A stretch of 64,000 nucleotides of DNA, from positions 186,001 through 250,000 of the forward strand of contig CAVXNJ010000005.1 of the NCBI GenBank assembly GCA_963763135.1. Reading direction: 5' to 3'. Positions 37,018-46,178 of this stretch are shown here, in pieces. The translations under genes were made by a program, and so were the position numbers. The notes beneath the pieces were generated by a model. That model worked only from the letters and a program-made list of their open reading frames with translations. It did no database searches and was not told the origin of the DNA. Within the stretch, counting starts at the first letter, position 1, and every line of letters starts with the position of its first letter. The DNA is from JANMZO01 sp963763135 (GTDB taxonomy: Bacteria > Actinomycetota > Acidimicrobiia > Acidimicrobiales > JANYDT01).

Positions 37018-39096
37018 CTACACTCGGCGAAGATACGCGAACACGTCCCATCCGCCGTTGGCCACGGGAGCCCAGCCGGAGCCCGTCCATTTCTGTGCGC
37101 TTCCGTTGTAGTCGTAGGTCTGGGTTCGGAATTGGTGCACCGGTTGGGCGATCGTGACGTTGTAGCTCCCGGTTACCGCAGCGAACTCCAGGACGTAGTA
37201 GCCCGCAGACAGCGTCACCGGCGAAGCGAACGATGCCGTGAGGCGAACCGAGTTTGTGCCACACGTGTTCGGCGGAGGACTCGGCGCGACGTTGCAGCCC
37301 AGATCGGTGCGCAACAGCGACGGCGCCAGCGAGAACGGGACGTCTTTCGAGACGACGAGCGTGTCGTCGAGATAGCGCTTCACGCTGACCCGAGCCGTGC
37401 CGGCCACAAACGGAATTGCCGAGAACACGGCGGAATCGACCCTCGTGTCGGTGTCGACCTTCATAATCTGGCGAATCTTGTTGCCGCCGGTAACGTTCGA
37501 CGCCAGTTCCTGAGGGTCCAGGTAGAAATCTTCATACGCATTGCCCTGCCCCCGGCCATTCGCGTAGTTCACCGAAACGATCGGCGTGAAGAAGTACGAG
37601 TAGTGGTAGCAGTAGTTGCCAGATGACTGGGCCGTGCAGGATTTCCATTGCCCACCTGTCGAATACCCACCGCTTGTTGCCCGATATTTCACGTCAAAGC
37701 GTGACGCCGGCATCACTGATGCATCCTGAGAAGCACCGGTAGAGAATTGCTTCCAACGAGTGGTATTGAAGTTCACTCCGTACCAGTTCGTTGACGCCTG
37801 TGGATGCGGGTTCGTCCACACCAGATGGTAGCGACGACCGGCGACGACTGAGACCGGATTCGAGAGTTCCAGTGCCCCGAAATAGCCGAAGCCCACTGCA
37901 CCAGGAACCCCGACCCACTGCCCATTGCGCATCGGCTCGTTCCACGTAAATCCACCCAATGACGGACCCGTAGGGACATGCAACGCTGATCCATCGTCCG
38001 CGTACACATCCAATTTGATCGTCCCGCCATTGCCGGCCGAATAGTTGGTGTCTTCGTTCGAATTCGCCGGCCACGGGCTGGTGGCACCAATCAGCGATGC
38101 GTTGATCGAGGTGATTTGCGAGTTCTCTTCGGCGACAAACATCACGGCCACCGACGAGTAGTCCTTCACCACCATGCGCCCCAGAGCCTCACCGGACCAG
38201 GGCAAGCCGACGAACCCTGAACTGCCGTCCGTTTGACCCACTCCGATGGAACCGACCGGCACGGTCGTGACAGGTACCGGTACCGTCGTCGGCACGTTGG
38301 TCGGCGTTGGAGCGACGGTCACCAACGGGATCGTGTTCACGATTACCGCGGTGGCGGGGGGAACCGTGCTTGTCGGTGTCGTCGTAGCTGAAGTCGTGGG
38401 AACCACGGAACTAGTCGGCGCGATCGACGTCGGAACGGTGGTCCCGGTCGTCGGCGTCGTAACTGAAACCGGCTTCGTTGTTGATGTCGTGTTCGTTGGG
38501 ACGGTGGCCGATGTCGGCGTTGGCAGGACCGGCTCCGCGCGTGTCCCCGTCGCACTCGGAACAACCGGAGGCGCCGACGTCACAACGGTCTGCGGGATCG
38601 TCGGCAACGTCACACCGACCTCGGCCGGCCCCGTCGATGACGCGGCCGGGGATCCGGTAGATGAGCCGGTCGGAGCAGGTGTCGGGTCCGATGTCGGCGG
38701 CGAGGTGGGCGGCGAGGTGGGCGCCGATGCGACAGTCGCCGGGGACGTCGGAGCGGGGCCGGCCACACCGGGGACGACCGACGACGTCGGTCCGTTCGTG
38801 AAGACTTTCGTCTCGTCGAACTTCAAAGGAGCGTCGGCCGAATCGTTGCTAACTCGAAGCGCAATCTGATTCGGAACCGCGGATTTCGGGTTTGAGACTG
38901 CGCGCTTAGGTACAAAGCACAGCACCTGTCCCTTTGCGGTTCGTCGGATAGTTCCCGCAAATCCTTTCCATTTACAAACTGAACCGAGAACCAGTTTCTT
39001 TGTGGCAGAAAAGCTCATCCCCGCCGGGAGGCTGGCCAGGCCCAAAAGGCCTAACATAGCGACGATTGCCAGTACCCGTTGCCTCTTCAAGGTCAT
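37018..39096 (-). CDS. Secreted protein: Cys-containing N-domain, long Thr/Pro/Ser linker, WSG module (paralog 2 of 3)
   Basis: 692 aa. The signal sequence (VLAIVAMLGLLGLASLPAG) is followed by a small domain with two Cys (LGSVCKWKGFAGTIR, then GQVLCFVPKR). A low-complexity linker of about 190 residues of Thr, Pro, Ser and Val follows (about residues 95-290). The C-terminal 390 residues are the module shared with both neighbours: VGLPWSGEALGRMVVKDYSS, SPWPANSNEDTNYSAGNG, RRYHLVWTNPHPQ, TRWKQFSTG, GNYCYHYSYFF, NYANGRGQGNAYE, LLRTDLGCNV and GWDVFAYLRRV. Its module is closer to paralog 3 than to paralog 1 by eye. Function unknown. Linker length suggests it reaches out through a wall or capsule. 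Confidence 0.85.
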   Translation of the reverse strand: MTLKRQRVLAIVAMLGLLGLASLPAGMSFSATKKLVLGSVCKWKGFAGTIRRTAKGQVLCFVPKRAVSNPKSAVPNQIALRVSNDSADAPLKFDETKVFTNGPTSSVVPGVAGPAPTSPATVASAPTSPPTSPPTSDPTPAPTGSSTGSPAASSTGPAEVGVTLPTIPQTVVTSAPPVVPSATGTRAEPVLPTPTSATVPTNTTSTTKPVSVTTPTTGTTVPTSIAPTSSVVPTTSATTTPTSTVPPATAVIVNTIPLVTVAPTPTNVPTTVPVPVTTVPVGSIGVGQTDGSSGFVGLPWSGEALGRMVVKDYSSVAVMFVAEENSQITSINASLIGATSPWPANSNEDTNYSAGNGGTIKLDVYADDGSALHVPTGPSLGGFTWNEPMRNGQWVGVPGAVGFGYFGALELSNPVSVVAGRRYHLVWTNPHPQASTNWYGVNFNTTRWKQFSTGASQDASVMPASRFDVKYRATSGGYSTGGQWKSCTAQSSGNYCYHYSYFFTPIVSVNYANGRGQGNAYEDFYLDPQELASNVTGGNKIRQIMKVDTDTRVDSAVFSAIPFVAGTARVSVKRYLDDTLVVSKDVPFSLAPSLLRTDLGCNVAPSPPPNTCGTNSVRLTASFASPVTLSAGYYVLEFAAVTGSYNVTIAQPVHQFRTQTYDYNGSAQKWTGSGWAPVANGGWDVFAYLRRV

Positions 39097-39275
39097 GACC
39101 TGGTCTATCGGCAGCTATCCGAACCGACCTTGAGAAGCAGATGATGTTTCTGAATGAACCGCGGGAACTACCCGGGTAATTGAGTTCGACTGGCAATGCC
39201 TCCGTCATGACAACGCTTCGAACGCGAAGCGATGAATGTTCGATCTCGTTCGTATCTGCTGAAAGAATCAGATTG

Positions 39276-41135
39276 TTACGCGGCTGGGCACAGATCGATA
39301 TAGCTGATATGCAACGTGCTGTATCCGTCTACATCCCACGAGATGGAAAACTCCGTTGCACCCGCAGGTTGGGGAGACCAGCGCTGGGTGACCGTCGACC
39401 AGGATTTCGTCGCCGGGAACTTCAACCCCCGTTGTTCAAAGTTGGTGACGTTTGCGAGTGGCACCCGATAACCGGTTCGCAACGCAGCTGACTCGGCAAA
39501 GTACCGGTAGCGAAGCGTGACCGACGACAGTTTCCGAAGGTTGGGGCTCGGGGCGAGTTTGAGTGCCGTAACCGGATTGGTCCAATTCACGATTCGAGGC
39601 CCGATACTCCCGGGCGTACCCACCAACTCCACCGACTTGGTTCCGACCTGGTACCGGGTTCCTCCGGCACACAGTTTGTCGACCGTGAGCGCTGGAATCT
39701 TCGTTGACCGACTGACAGTCACAGGAGGTACGGAGACCGCGTCGGTTTTGGGCAGACCGGGCGGGCGCAGATAGGCGAAGACATCCCACCCGCCTCCACC
39801 GACAGGAGTCCAGGCCGATCCATCCCACTTTCCGGCGCTTCCTTCAATGTCGTACGTCTGCGGACGAAACTCGTAGTTTGGCTCCGCAATTGTCACGTTG
39901 TAACTGCCGCTCACCGATGCGAATTCCAGATAGTAGAAGCCCGGGGACAGCACGACCGGGGTTCCGAATGACGCGGTCAGACGAATGGAATTTGTGCCGC
40001 AACTGTATGGCGGTGGATTCGGGGCAACGTTGCAACCAATGTCGGTTCGCAGAAGCGCAGGCGCCAACGAATACGGAACATCTTTCGAAACGACCAGGGA
40101 GTCGTCGAGATAGCGCTTCAGACTTACTCGTGCGACGCCAGTCGCATACGGAATCGCCGAGAACACCGCTGAATCAATGGTGGTATCTGAATCGACTTTC
40201 ATAATTTGCCGAATCTTGTTTGCGCCAGTCACGTTCGGGGCCAACTCCTGAGGATCCAATCGAAAGCCCTCGTACGCGTTGCCCTGGCCACGGCCATTTG
40301 CATAATTGACGGAAACGATCGGCGTGAAAAAGAATCCGTAGTGGTAGCAGTAGTTTCCCGGCGACTGCGAAGTGCACGATTTCCAGCGCCCAGAAGTGAC
40401 ATACGAACCACCGGTGGCGCGATATTTCACGTCGAAGCGCGACGCAGGCATGACCGAGACATCCTGGGTGGCGCCGGTTGAAAACTGCTTCCAACGCGTG
40501 GTCTCGAAATTCACTCCATACCAATTTGTCGACGCCTGGGGATTGGGATTCGTCCAGACCAAATGGTACCGACGGCCACCTACGACAGGAACAGGATTCG
40601 ACAGGTTGATCGCCGCGGAATAGCCATATCCAACCGCTCCAGGAACACCAAGCCATTGCCCATTTCGCATGGGTTCATTCCACACAAACCCGCCCAAGGA
40701 GGGGCCAGTCGGGATATGCGACGCCGAGCCGTCATCGGCGTAGATGTCTAATTTTATCGTTCCGCCGTTTCCCGCCGAATAGTTCGTGTCCTCATTCGCA
40801 TTTGCCGGCCATGGACTCGTGGAGCCGATGAAGGATGGATTGATCGAGGTAATCTGCGACGTCTCTTCAGCCACAAACATGACGGCTACCGACGTGTAGT
40901 CCTTCACGACAATTCGACCCAGCGCCTCACCCGACCACGGCAGGCCGATGATCTTCGAACCGCCGTCATTCGACCCGTTCGCCGAGGCCTGCGCAGCAAC
41001 GTTGGCCGATGTTTTTGGTGCGACGGCCGGCAAGGTTGTGGCTGACGACGTCGACATCGACGGGAGAACTTGCATCGACACCGCTAACCCCACAACTGCC
41101 AACAGGCAGCCCACGACAAGCCTCGTGATCTTCAT
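39276..41135 (-). CDS. Secreted protein: WSG module plus C-terminal beta-sandwich domain (paralog 3 of 3)
   Basis: 619 aa. The signal peptide (VVGCLLAVVGLAVSMQVL) is followed by a short Ala/Ser/Thr spacer and the shared module at about residues 60-455 (GLPWSGEALGRIVVKDYTS, SPWPANANEDTNYSAGNG, GRRYHLVWTNPNPQ, LLRTDIGCNV, WDVFAYLRPP). Unlike its paralogs the module is not at the C-terminus. About 160 further residues follow (PALTVDKLCAGGTRYQVG, then STLHISYIDLCPAA), which look like a jelly-roll or carbohydrate-binding-type sandwich with a closing disulfide. It is the first gene of the trio in transcription order. The 179-bp gap to paralog 2 and the 211-bp gap upstream (41136-41346) show no other gene. 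Confidence 0.85.
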   Translation of the reverse strand: MKITRLVVGCLLAVVGLAVSMQVLPSMSTSSATTLPAVAPKTSANVAAQASANGSNDGGSKIIGLPWSGEALGRIVVKDYTSVAVMFVAEETSQITSINPSFIGSTSPWPANANEDTNYSAGNGGTIKLDIYADDGSASHIPTGPSLGGFVWNEPMRNGQWLGVPGAVGYGYSAAINLSNPVPVVGGRRYHLVWTNPNPQASTNWYGVNFETTRWKQFSTGATQDVSVMPASRFDVKYRATGGSYVTSGRWKSCTSQSPGNYCYHYGFFFTPIVSVNYANGRGQGNAYEGFRLDPQELAPNVTGANKIRQIMKVDSDTTIDSAVFSAIPYATGVARVSLKRYLDDSLVVSKDVPYSLAPALLRTDIGCNVAPNPPPYSCGTNSIRLTASFGTPVVLSPGFYYLEFASVSGSYNVTIAEPNYEFRPQTYDIEGSAGKWDGSAWTPVGGGGWDVFAYLRPPGLPKTDAVSVPPVTVSRSTKIPALTVDKLCAGGTRYQVGTKSVELVGTPGSIGPRIVNWTNPVTALKLAPSPNLRKLSSVTLRYRYFAESAALRTGYRVPLANVTNFEQRGLKFPATKSWSTVTQRWSPQPAGATEFSISWDVDGYSTLHISYIDLCPAA

Positions 41136-41346
41136 ACGATCGATGCTAGTTCATCCCCCGCAGTGGTCGTCTTTCGACCGCTAACCACAGCTAGTGAGCT
41201 AGTTAGATTCGAAATGAGCTAGCGAATTCCGCTTCGTTCTTCCCACAAAACCCGTCGATCCGCTGGCCGCAAAACCCACGACGTCCTAACCCCCGAAACG
41301 CATGAATAGACCGTCGGTCGCACCTCGTGATGATCCCAATTTCAAA

Positions 41347-42438
41347 TTACCGGGCACGTTTGGCTGACTTGAAGTCGGCCAAAGCGGTCAAGACCCGTTG
41401 CATGGGAACGACCGCTGCACTCCACAGCGCAACTTCGCGGATCGATTTCGGTACCCCGATCCGGTCCCGAAGCACGCGAAGCGCGACAGAACGTGATCCA
41501 TGAACAGCTTCAGCTTGCGCTATCGCTGAGGCCTTGCGGCGAGCGTTTCGCTCAAGTTCCGGACGGACGGAGACGAACTCAGCGATCCTCGCCGCCTCGA
41601 AGAACATGTCGATAGTTTCCAACGAGTACTTCCCACCTCGGAGCGTGACTGATTCCGGATGCACGCGATAGTCGCAGAGGAGTCGCTCGTCGTAGTAGAT
41701 CGTTACGGGTGCCTTGGCGAGATGGGTGTTGATCCAGTAGTCCTCGACGTCACCTCGACTTCCCGAGTTCAACCAGGGAGCGAGTGTCTCCATCCGGAAC
41801 ACTGTGCCTTGAAACGGCGACAGCACCTGGGAAATCAGAAGCGCACGGATTCGCTTTGCGTCGTCTGTAAGCGTGTTGATGCCGTGGTGCAGCAGTTCTT
41901 CACGTGACTGTCGCCGAACCTGGGTCATCGAGTCCAGAGGATTGCGGTCTGCGTCTATGTAGTTCATACCCGACGCGTACACGTCAACATGATGCGCGGT
42001 CATGGCATCACGGGCCGCAGCAACAAGGTCAGGGTGTAACAGGTCGTCGTCGTGAAGAACGAGAACGAACGGGGTGGTAACCAAGCCGAGCGATGATCTC
42101 AGGTTGCCTGACTGGCCTGTTCGGGGGCCACGACGGTAAACCACGTTCGATGCGCCGCACTCGGAGACGAGCGCTTCGGTCACGTCGTCCCGACTGTCAT
42201 CCGACACCAGAACCGTCGCCGGTCGCACGGTTTGGGCGAGGACGCCCGCAAGCGCTTCCTTGGCCAGGTCCGGTCGGTTGCAGGTCATCAGGACGACCGT
42301 CAGGTCGGGCCACGACTCATCCTGCGATCCGTGCGGCTCTGGGGTCTCAGGCATTGTCGGGGTCTCAGGCATTGTCGGTTTGTCAGGCATTGTCGGGGAC
42401 TCGGGCATCGTCGGCATTTCGGGGAAGGTTGACGTCAT
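41347..42438 (-). CDS. GT2 glycosyltransferase with repeat-encoded N-terminal tail
   Basis: 363 aa. The first 36 residues are a repetitive Thr-Met-Pro-Glu-type tail (copies of TMPETP) made by an 18-bp DNA tandem repeat; the enzyme proper begins at DLTVVLMTCNRPDLAKEAL. The GT-A features are DDSRDDVTEAL, GQSGNLRSSLGLV and the metal-binding LVLHDDDLLHPD. The C-terminal part (SGSRGDVEDYWINTHLAKAP) resembles rhamnosyl- or glucosyltransferases of capsule loci. It is related in style to the GT2 at 62431, which shares the DDD and RTH elements. Acceptor and donor are unknown. It lies 3 bp downstream of the UDP-xylose synthase gene. Confidence 0.87.
   Translation of the reverse strand: MTSTFPEMPTMPESPTMPDKPTMPETPTMPETPEPHGSQDESWPDLTVVLMTCNRPDLAKEALAGVLAQTVRPATVLVSDDSRDDVTEALVSECGASNVVYRRGPRTGQSGNLRSSLGLVTTPFVLVLHDDDLLHPDLVAAARDAMTAHHVDVYASGMNYIDADRNPLDSMTQVRRQSREELLHHGINTLTDDAKRIRALLISQVLSPFQGTVFRMETLAPWLNSGSRGDVEDYWINTHLAKAPVTIYYDERLLCDYRVHPESVTLRGGKYSLETIDMFFEAARIAEFVSVRPELERNARRKASAIAQAEAVHGSRSVALRVLRDRIGVPKSIREVALWSAAVVPMQRVLTALADFKSAKRAR
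42341..42412. repeat. In-frame 18-bp tandem repeat x 4
   Basis: Four 18-bp units, the first two identical (GGGGTCTCAGGCATTGTC) and the others 2-3 bases different. They encode six-residue copies of the TMPETP type at the N-terminus of the GT2 gene. Length changes would keep the frame. Confidence 0.92.
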
Positions 42439-42441
42439 GTT

Positions 42442-43443
42442 CTATCGGGTCGATCGATTGCAGTCTGCCAGTTCGACGAACTCCGGCAGCGTACGGAACC
42501 ACGAGATCGTCCGCTCGAGGCCTTCCCTGAGCTGAACCTTCGGCTCCCAACCAAGCAACGACCGTGCTCGGGTGATATCTGGTTGGCGCCGTTTCGGATC
42601 GTCTCCGGGGAGATCCCGAACCGTGAGACTCGACGTTGAACCGGTCAGCTCAAGCACGAGGTCGGCAAGTTCATGCATGGTGAACTCGTTGGGGTTCCCG
42701 ATGTTCACCGGGCCTCTCACGTCGGAGTCGAGCAATGAGATCAGGCCCTGAATTTCGTCGTCGACAAAGCAGAAACTCCGGGTTTGTTCGCCGGAACCGA
42801 AGATCGTTATCGGCTCGTTCTTGAGCGCCTGGCCGATGAAGTTTGTTACGACACGTCCGTCGCCGGGCGAAAGACGCGGGCCGTACGTGTTGAAAATCCG
42901 CACAATTCGCACGTCGGCGCATTTGACCCGTTCGTACGTAGCGCACATCGCCTCGGCAAATCGCTTTGATTCGTCGTACATGCTTCGCGGTCCGATCGGG
43001 TTGACGTTTCCCCAATACGTTTCGGGTTGCGGGTGAACATCGGGGTCGCCGTACACCTCGCTCGTTGAAGCCTGCAGGAACCGCGAACCGCTTTCTACAG
43101 CAACGTCGAGAAGGTTCTGCACACCAACCGAGCCAACCCGCAGCGTTTCGATCGCCAAGCGCTCGTACGTCGGTGGGCTGGCCGGAGATGCCAGGTTGCA
43201 GATCCGGGTCAGGGGATGGCGGCGCAGGATCGCTTGCAGCTCTGCGCAATCCGACAGTGTTTCGGTGATGTCGTGCTGGAAGAAGCTGTAGTTCGGATGC
43301 TCGGAGAAGGTAGAGGTGTTCTGCAGGAAACCGGTCGAGAGATTGTCGACGCAGGTCACCCGATCGCCCCGGGCGAGTAGTTGTTCACAAAGGTGCGAGC
43401 CCAGGAAGCCGGCTCCTCCCGCTACAAGAACGTGCTCAGACAT
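42442..43443 (-). CDS. UDP-glucuronate decarboxylase (UDP-xylose synthase)
   Basis: 333 aa from the ATG at 43441-43443 (MSEHVLVAGGAGFLGSHL), which overlaps the end of the UDP-glucose dehydrogenase gene by 8 bp. SDR family: GGAGFLG for NAD, the LASPASPPTYERLAIETL segment typical of UXS enzymes, STSEVYGDPDVHPQPETYWG, the catalytic SMYDESKRFAEA and RIFNTYGPR. It converts UDP-glucuronate to UDP-xylose with CO2 release. The direct upstream neighbour makes UDP-glucuronate, so the pair forms a two-step UDP-xylose pathway. The LASPASPPTYE and YWGNVNPIGPRSMYDESK segments make this assignment strong. Confidence 0.93.
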   Translation of the reverse strand: MSEHVLVAGGAGFLGSHLCEQLLARGDRVTCVDNLSTGFLQNTSTFSEHPNYSFFQHDITETLSDCAELQAILRRHPLTRICNLASPASPPTYERLAIETLRVGSVGVQNLLDVAVESGSRFLQASTSEVYGDPDVHPQPETYWGNVNPIGPRSMYDESKRFAEAMCATYERVKCADVRIVRIFNTYGPRLSPGDGRVVTNFIGQALKNEPITIFGSGEQTRSFCFVDDEIQGLISLLDSDVRGPVNIGNPNEFTMHELADLVLELTGSTSSLTVRDLPGDDPKRRQPDITRARSLLGWEPKVQLREGLERTISWFRTLPEFVELADCNRSTR

Positions 43444-44782
43444 GTGCCACCTCCGAGACCGACAACGGGTTACGCAAACCGATACCCTGATAGTCGAAAC
43501 CCATCGCTCTGAACCCGTCAGCATCGAGCACGTTGCGGCCGTCGATCACAATGCGACCGCGCATCCGAACCGACATCTCATCGAGATCAGGGCTGCGGAA
43601 CTCCGCCCACTCAGTCGCAAGTATGAGGGCGTCGGCACCGTCGATCGCTTCGTACGGATCGTCGAACAACTCCACAAGATCACCAAACAGACCACGAGCC
43701 TGCTCTGCGGATACCGGATCGAACGCGGTGACCTTCGCCCCTTCGGCGGTGAGGCCGCGAATCAGGTCGATCGACGGCGCTTCCCTCATGTCATCGGTAT
43801 TCGGTTTGAACGACAGTCCCCAGATTGCCACCTTCATTCCCCGGAGATCAGAACAAAGACTCTTCAACTTTCGAATCGGCAGCGTCTTTTGCGCGGTGTT
43901 GATTCGCTCAATCTCACGCAGGAGCTCAACGCCGATGTTGGCTGCTTCGCCAGTCTTGGCCAGCGCCCGCACGTCTTTCGGGAAACATGAACCGCCGTAG
44001 CCGATGCCGGCATAGAGAAATTGAGGACCGATGCGAGAATCTGAACCGAGGACTTTTCGAACGGAGGTGACGTCAGCCGAATACTCTTCGCAGATCTGCG
44101 CAATGAGGTTCATGTAGCTGAGTCGAAGGGCGAGCATCGCGTTGGCCGCGTACTTCGCGATCTCCGCCGACGCGACATCCATGAACATCAATGGGTGTCC
44201 GTTCAGAATGAACGGGCGATAAATACCGGAGAGAATCGATCGGGCACGTTCTGAATCCACTCCCGCAACAATTCGGTCAGGCCGAAAGAAGTCACTGACC
44301 GCCGTCCCCTCCTTGAGGAATTCCGGATTCGACGCCACATCGAATTGGAGATCAGATCCGCGAGCGTCGAGTTCTCGCTGTATCGCGGCCTTCACCTTCT
44401 CCGCAGTGCCGACCGGTACGGTGCTCTTCGTGATGACAACCGCCGGAGCGCAGAGATGGCGTCCGATTTCCCGGGCGACCTGTACCACCTGGGTGACGTC
44501 GGCGCTCCCATCCTCACTCGAAGGCGTTCCGACGGCCAGGAAAATCGCTTCAGAGTCGGCGACTGCTGAACTGATCTCCGAGGAGAACGAAAGACGGCCA
44601 CGACTCATGGTCCGGCTAACGACCTCTTGTAGGGAGGGTTCAAAGAACGGGATCACACCGGAGCGAAGTTGCTCAATCTTCTCGTGATTCACGTCTACAC
44701 AGGTGACTTTGTGACCTACATCAGCCAGACACGCACCCGTTACGAGGCCAACGTACCCCGTGCCTATAACACTTAGCTTCAA
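43436..44782 (-). CDS. ugd: UDP-glucose 6-dehydrogenase
   Basis: 448 aa, normal length. NAD-dependent four-electron oxidation of UDP-glucose to UDP-glucuronate. It has the N-terminal VIGTGYVGLVTGACLA, FLAVGTPSSEDGSAD, the catalytic Cys in GIGYGGSCFPKDVRAL near residue 261, and the C-terminal WGLSFKPNTDDMREAPS. The start is a TTG at 44780-44782 with a GAGAA upstream. It is translationally coupled to the downstream decarboxylase. A 7-4-7 palindrome lies just upstream and may regulate it. Confidence 0.95.
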   Translation of the reverse strand: MKLSVIGTGYVGLVTGACLADVGHKVTCVDVNHEKIEQLRSGVIPFFEPSLQEVVSRTMSRGRLSFSSEISSAVADSEAIFLAVGTPSSEDGSADVTQVVQVAREIGRHLCAPAVVITKSTVPVGTAEKVKAAIQRELDARGSDLQFDVASNPEFLKEGTAVSDFFRPDRIVAGVDSERARSILSGIYRPFILNGHPLMFMDVASAEIAKYAANAMLALRLSYMNLIAQICEEYSADVTSVRKVLGSDSRIGPQFLYAGIGYGGSCFPKDVRALAKTGEAANIGVELLREIERINTAQKTLPIRKLKSLCSDLRGMKVAIWGLSFKPNTDDMREAPSIDLIRGLTAEGAKVTAFDPVSAEQARGLFGDLVELFDDPYEAIDGADALILATEWAEFRSPDLDEMSVRMRGRIVIDGRNVLDADGFRAMGFDYQGIGLRNPLSVSEVAHV

Positions 44783-44799
44783 AGGTTTCTCATTTCATA

Positions 44800-44817
44800 C
44801 TTTGCATTTCTGCAAAG
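44800..44817. promoter_or_regulatory. Perfect inverted repeat upstream of ugd
   Basis: CTTTGCA-TTTC-TGCAAAG, a 7-bp perfect inverted repeat with a 4-base centre, 18 bp before the ugd start codon in an AT-richer stretch. Its place between gene and probable promoter suits an operator or an RNA hairpin. Nothing else supports a function. Confidence 0.35.
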
Positions 44818-44977
44818 GGATTCACGCTGTCCACCAGTACTCGCCGACGACCAAGCAGCAAGCAGTCTCTAGGTGGTCGTCGTGCATCTACTCTTCGGCG
44901 TTTCGTCGCGTGCAGTTGAGCCCTCTTTCACCGCTGGGGCCCCTTGACGGCGTGCGCCGGCACCGCACCACCGTGTC

Positions 44978-45028
44978 GCTGCGCAGTTCCTCTGGCTGCG
45001 CAGTCCCTGTTGCTGCGTTGGGTGTCGC
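44978..45028. repeat. Tandem repeat, 17 bp x 3
   Basis: Three 17-bp units starting GCTGCG; the first two share GCTGCGCAGT and differ at a few later bases. They lie in the 256-bp gap between the GT4 gene end (45039) and ugd. No gene in the gap. Confidence 0.75.
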
Positions 45029-45038
45029 GGCGGACCAC

Positions 45039-46178
45039 CTATGAGGCGGCGGTACCCAGTACCTGATCGTAGAGATCGATGAGTTTCTGCTTTTCCGCTG
45101 ACCAACTGAGTCGCTCAACCGCGACCCTTCGACCCTCGGCGCCGAGCTCCCTCGCCCGGTCCCTGTCGCAGAGCGAGATGAGCGCATCGGCAATCTCCGA
45201 CGGGTATTCGGGGTCTACCTCGATGCCGACGATGTTCGATTCCACAATCTCGCGATGGGCGGGAAGGTTCGAATAGACCAGCGGAAGCGACGCCTCCATG
45301 AACTCGATCATCTTCACCGACCAGGCGTTCAGATTGCTGGTCTCGGGCAGATGGGGCACGAGTCCGATGGTTCCGCGGTCCTGCAACGCAAGCGCATCAG
45401 CACGCGACAATCGACCATGGAACGTCACGAGGTCGGAGACGCCGAACTCCTGCGCTTTTGATTTCAGCACGTCGATGTAGTCGTCGTCGCACGGCCCGGC
45501 GATTTCGAATCGGATCTCAAAACCCTTTTGACGGGCGATCGAAATAGCCTCAATCGACTCGGCGAGACCCCGGTTGTCAAGGATCGTTCCGGTGTAGATA
45601 GCGGTTGGCGGTAGCTCGGGAGATCGGACTCTCTCCGGTTGGATGTTCGGAAAATTCCGCAGCATCACCACCGTGTCGTTCATCGAACGGTAGCGATCGA
45701 GGAAGGCGGGGACGGCCACGGTGACAGCGACACATCGCTTTGCCGAACGACGCTCCGAACGATCCCACCACGTCGCCATCGGCGTTCGAAGTCGTTCCGG
45801 AATCCAGTACCGGATCTTCAGCAATGCGAGATAGTCCTCATGGACATCCCACATCAGCTTTGATTTCCGGCACAGCAGGGTGACGGGCCCGAGGAGTATT
45901 GGTTCGTGGACGTGTACGACGTCGGGGTCGAGTTGGCGGACTCGCCACGCGGTGCGCCACGCTTCGGCAAACCGGAGAATCCGGCTGGAGTCTGCCCGAA
46001 CGTAATGGACCGGAAAGGCGGTTTCGACCGGATGAACCGGCCGGGAAGCGAACAGGTGCACGGCGAACCCGGCATCGTGGAGCGCTCCGCAGAACTGGTG
46101 ACGCACGCGTCCGTCGTCTTCGTTGTGGCTCAGACAAACGTGTGCCGCACGAAAGTTTTTCCGATTCACTGCATTCAT
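45039..46178 (-). CDS. GT4 glycosyltransferase
   Basis: 379 aa GT-B enzyme. The N-terminal domain has HVCLSHNEDDGRVRHQFCGAL and DPDVVHVHEPILLGPV. The C-terminal GT4 domain has AIYTGTILDNRGLAESIEAI, the FHGRLSRADALAL strand and LPLVYSNLPAHREIV in place of the usual donor-binding segment. Members act at the cytoplasmic face and add sugars to lipid-linked acceptors with retention. Its ATG overlaps the stop of the next upstream GT4 gene (46175-46178, ATGA), and together with the methyltransferase and a GT2 they form a minus-strand operon from 49145 to 45039. Confidence 0.9.
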   Translation of the reverse strand: MNAVNRKNFRAAHVCLSHNEDDGRVRHQFCGALHDAGFAVHLFASRPVHPVETAFPVHYVRADSSRILRFAEAWRTAWRVRQLDPDVVHVHEPILLGPVTLLCRKSKLMWDVHEDYLALLKIRYWIPERLRTPMATWWDRSERRSAKRCVAVTVAVPAFLDRYRSMNDTVVMLRNFPNIQPERVRSPELPPTAIYTGTILDNRGLAESIEAISIARQKGFEIRFEIAGPCDDDYIDVLKSKAQEFGVSDLVTFHGRLSRADALALQDRGTIGLVPHLPETSNLNAWSVKMIEFMEASLPLVYSNLPAHREIVESNIVGIEVDPEYPSEIADALISLCDRDRARELGAEGRRVAVERLSWSAEKQKLIDLYDQVLGTAAS

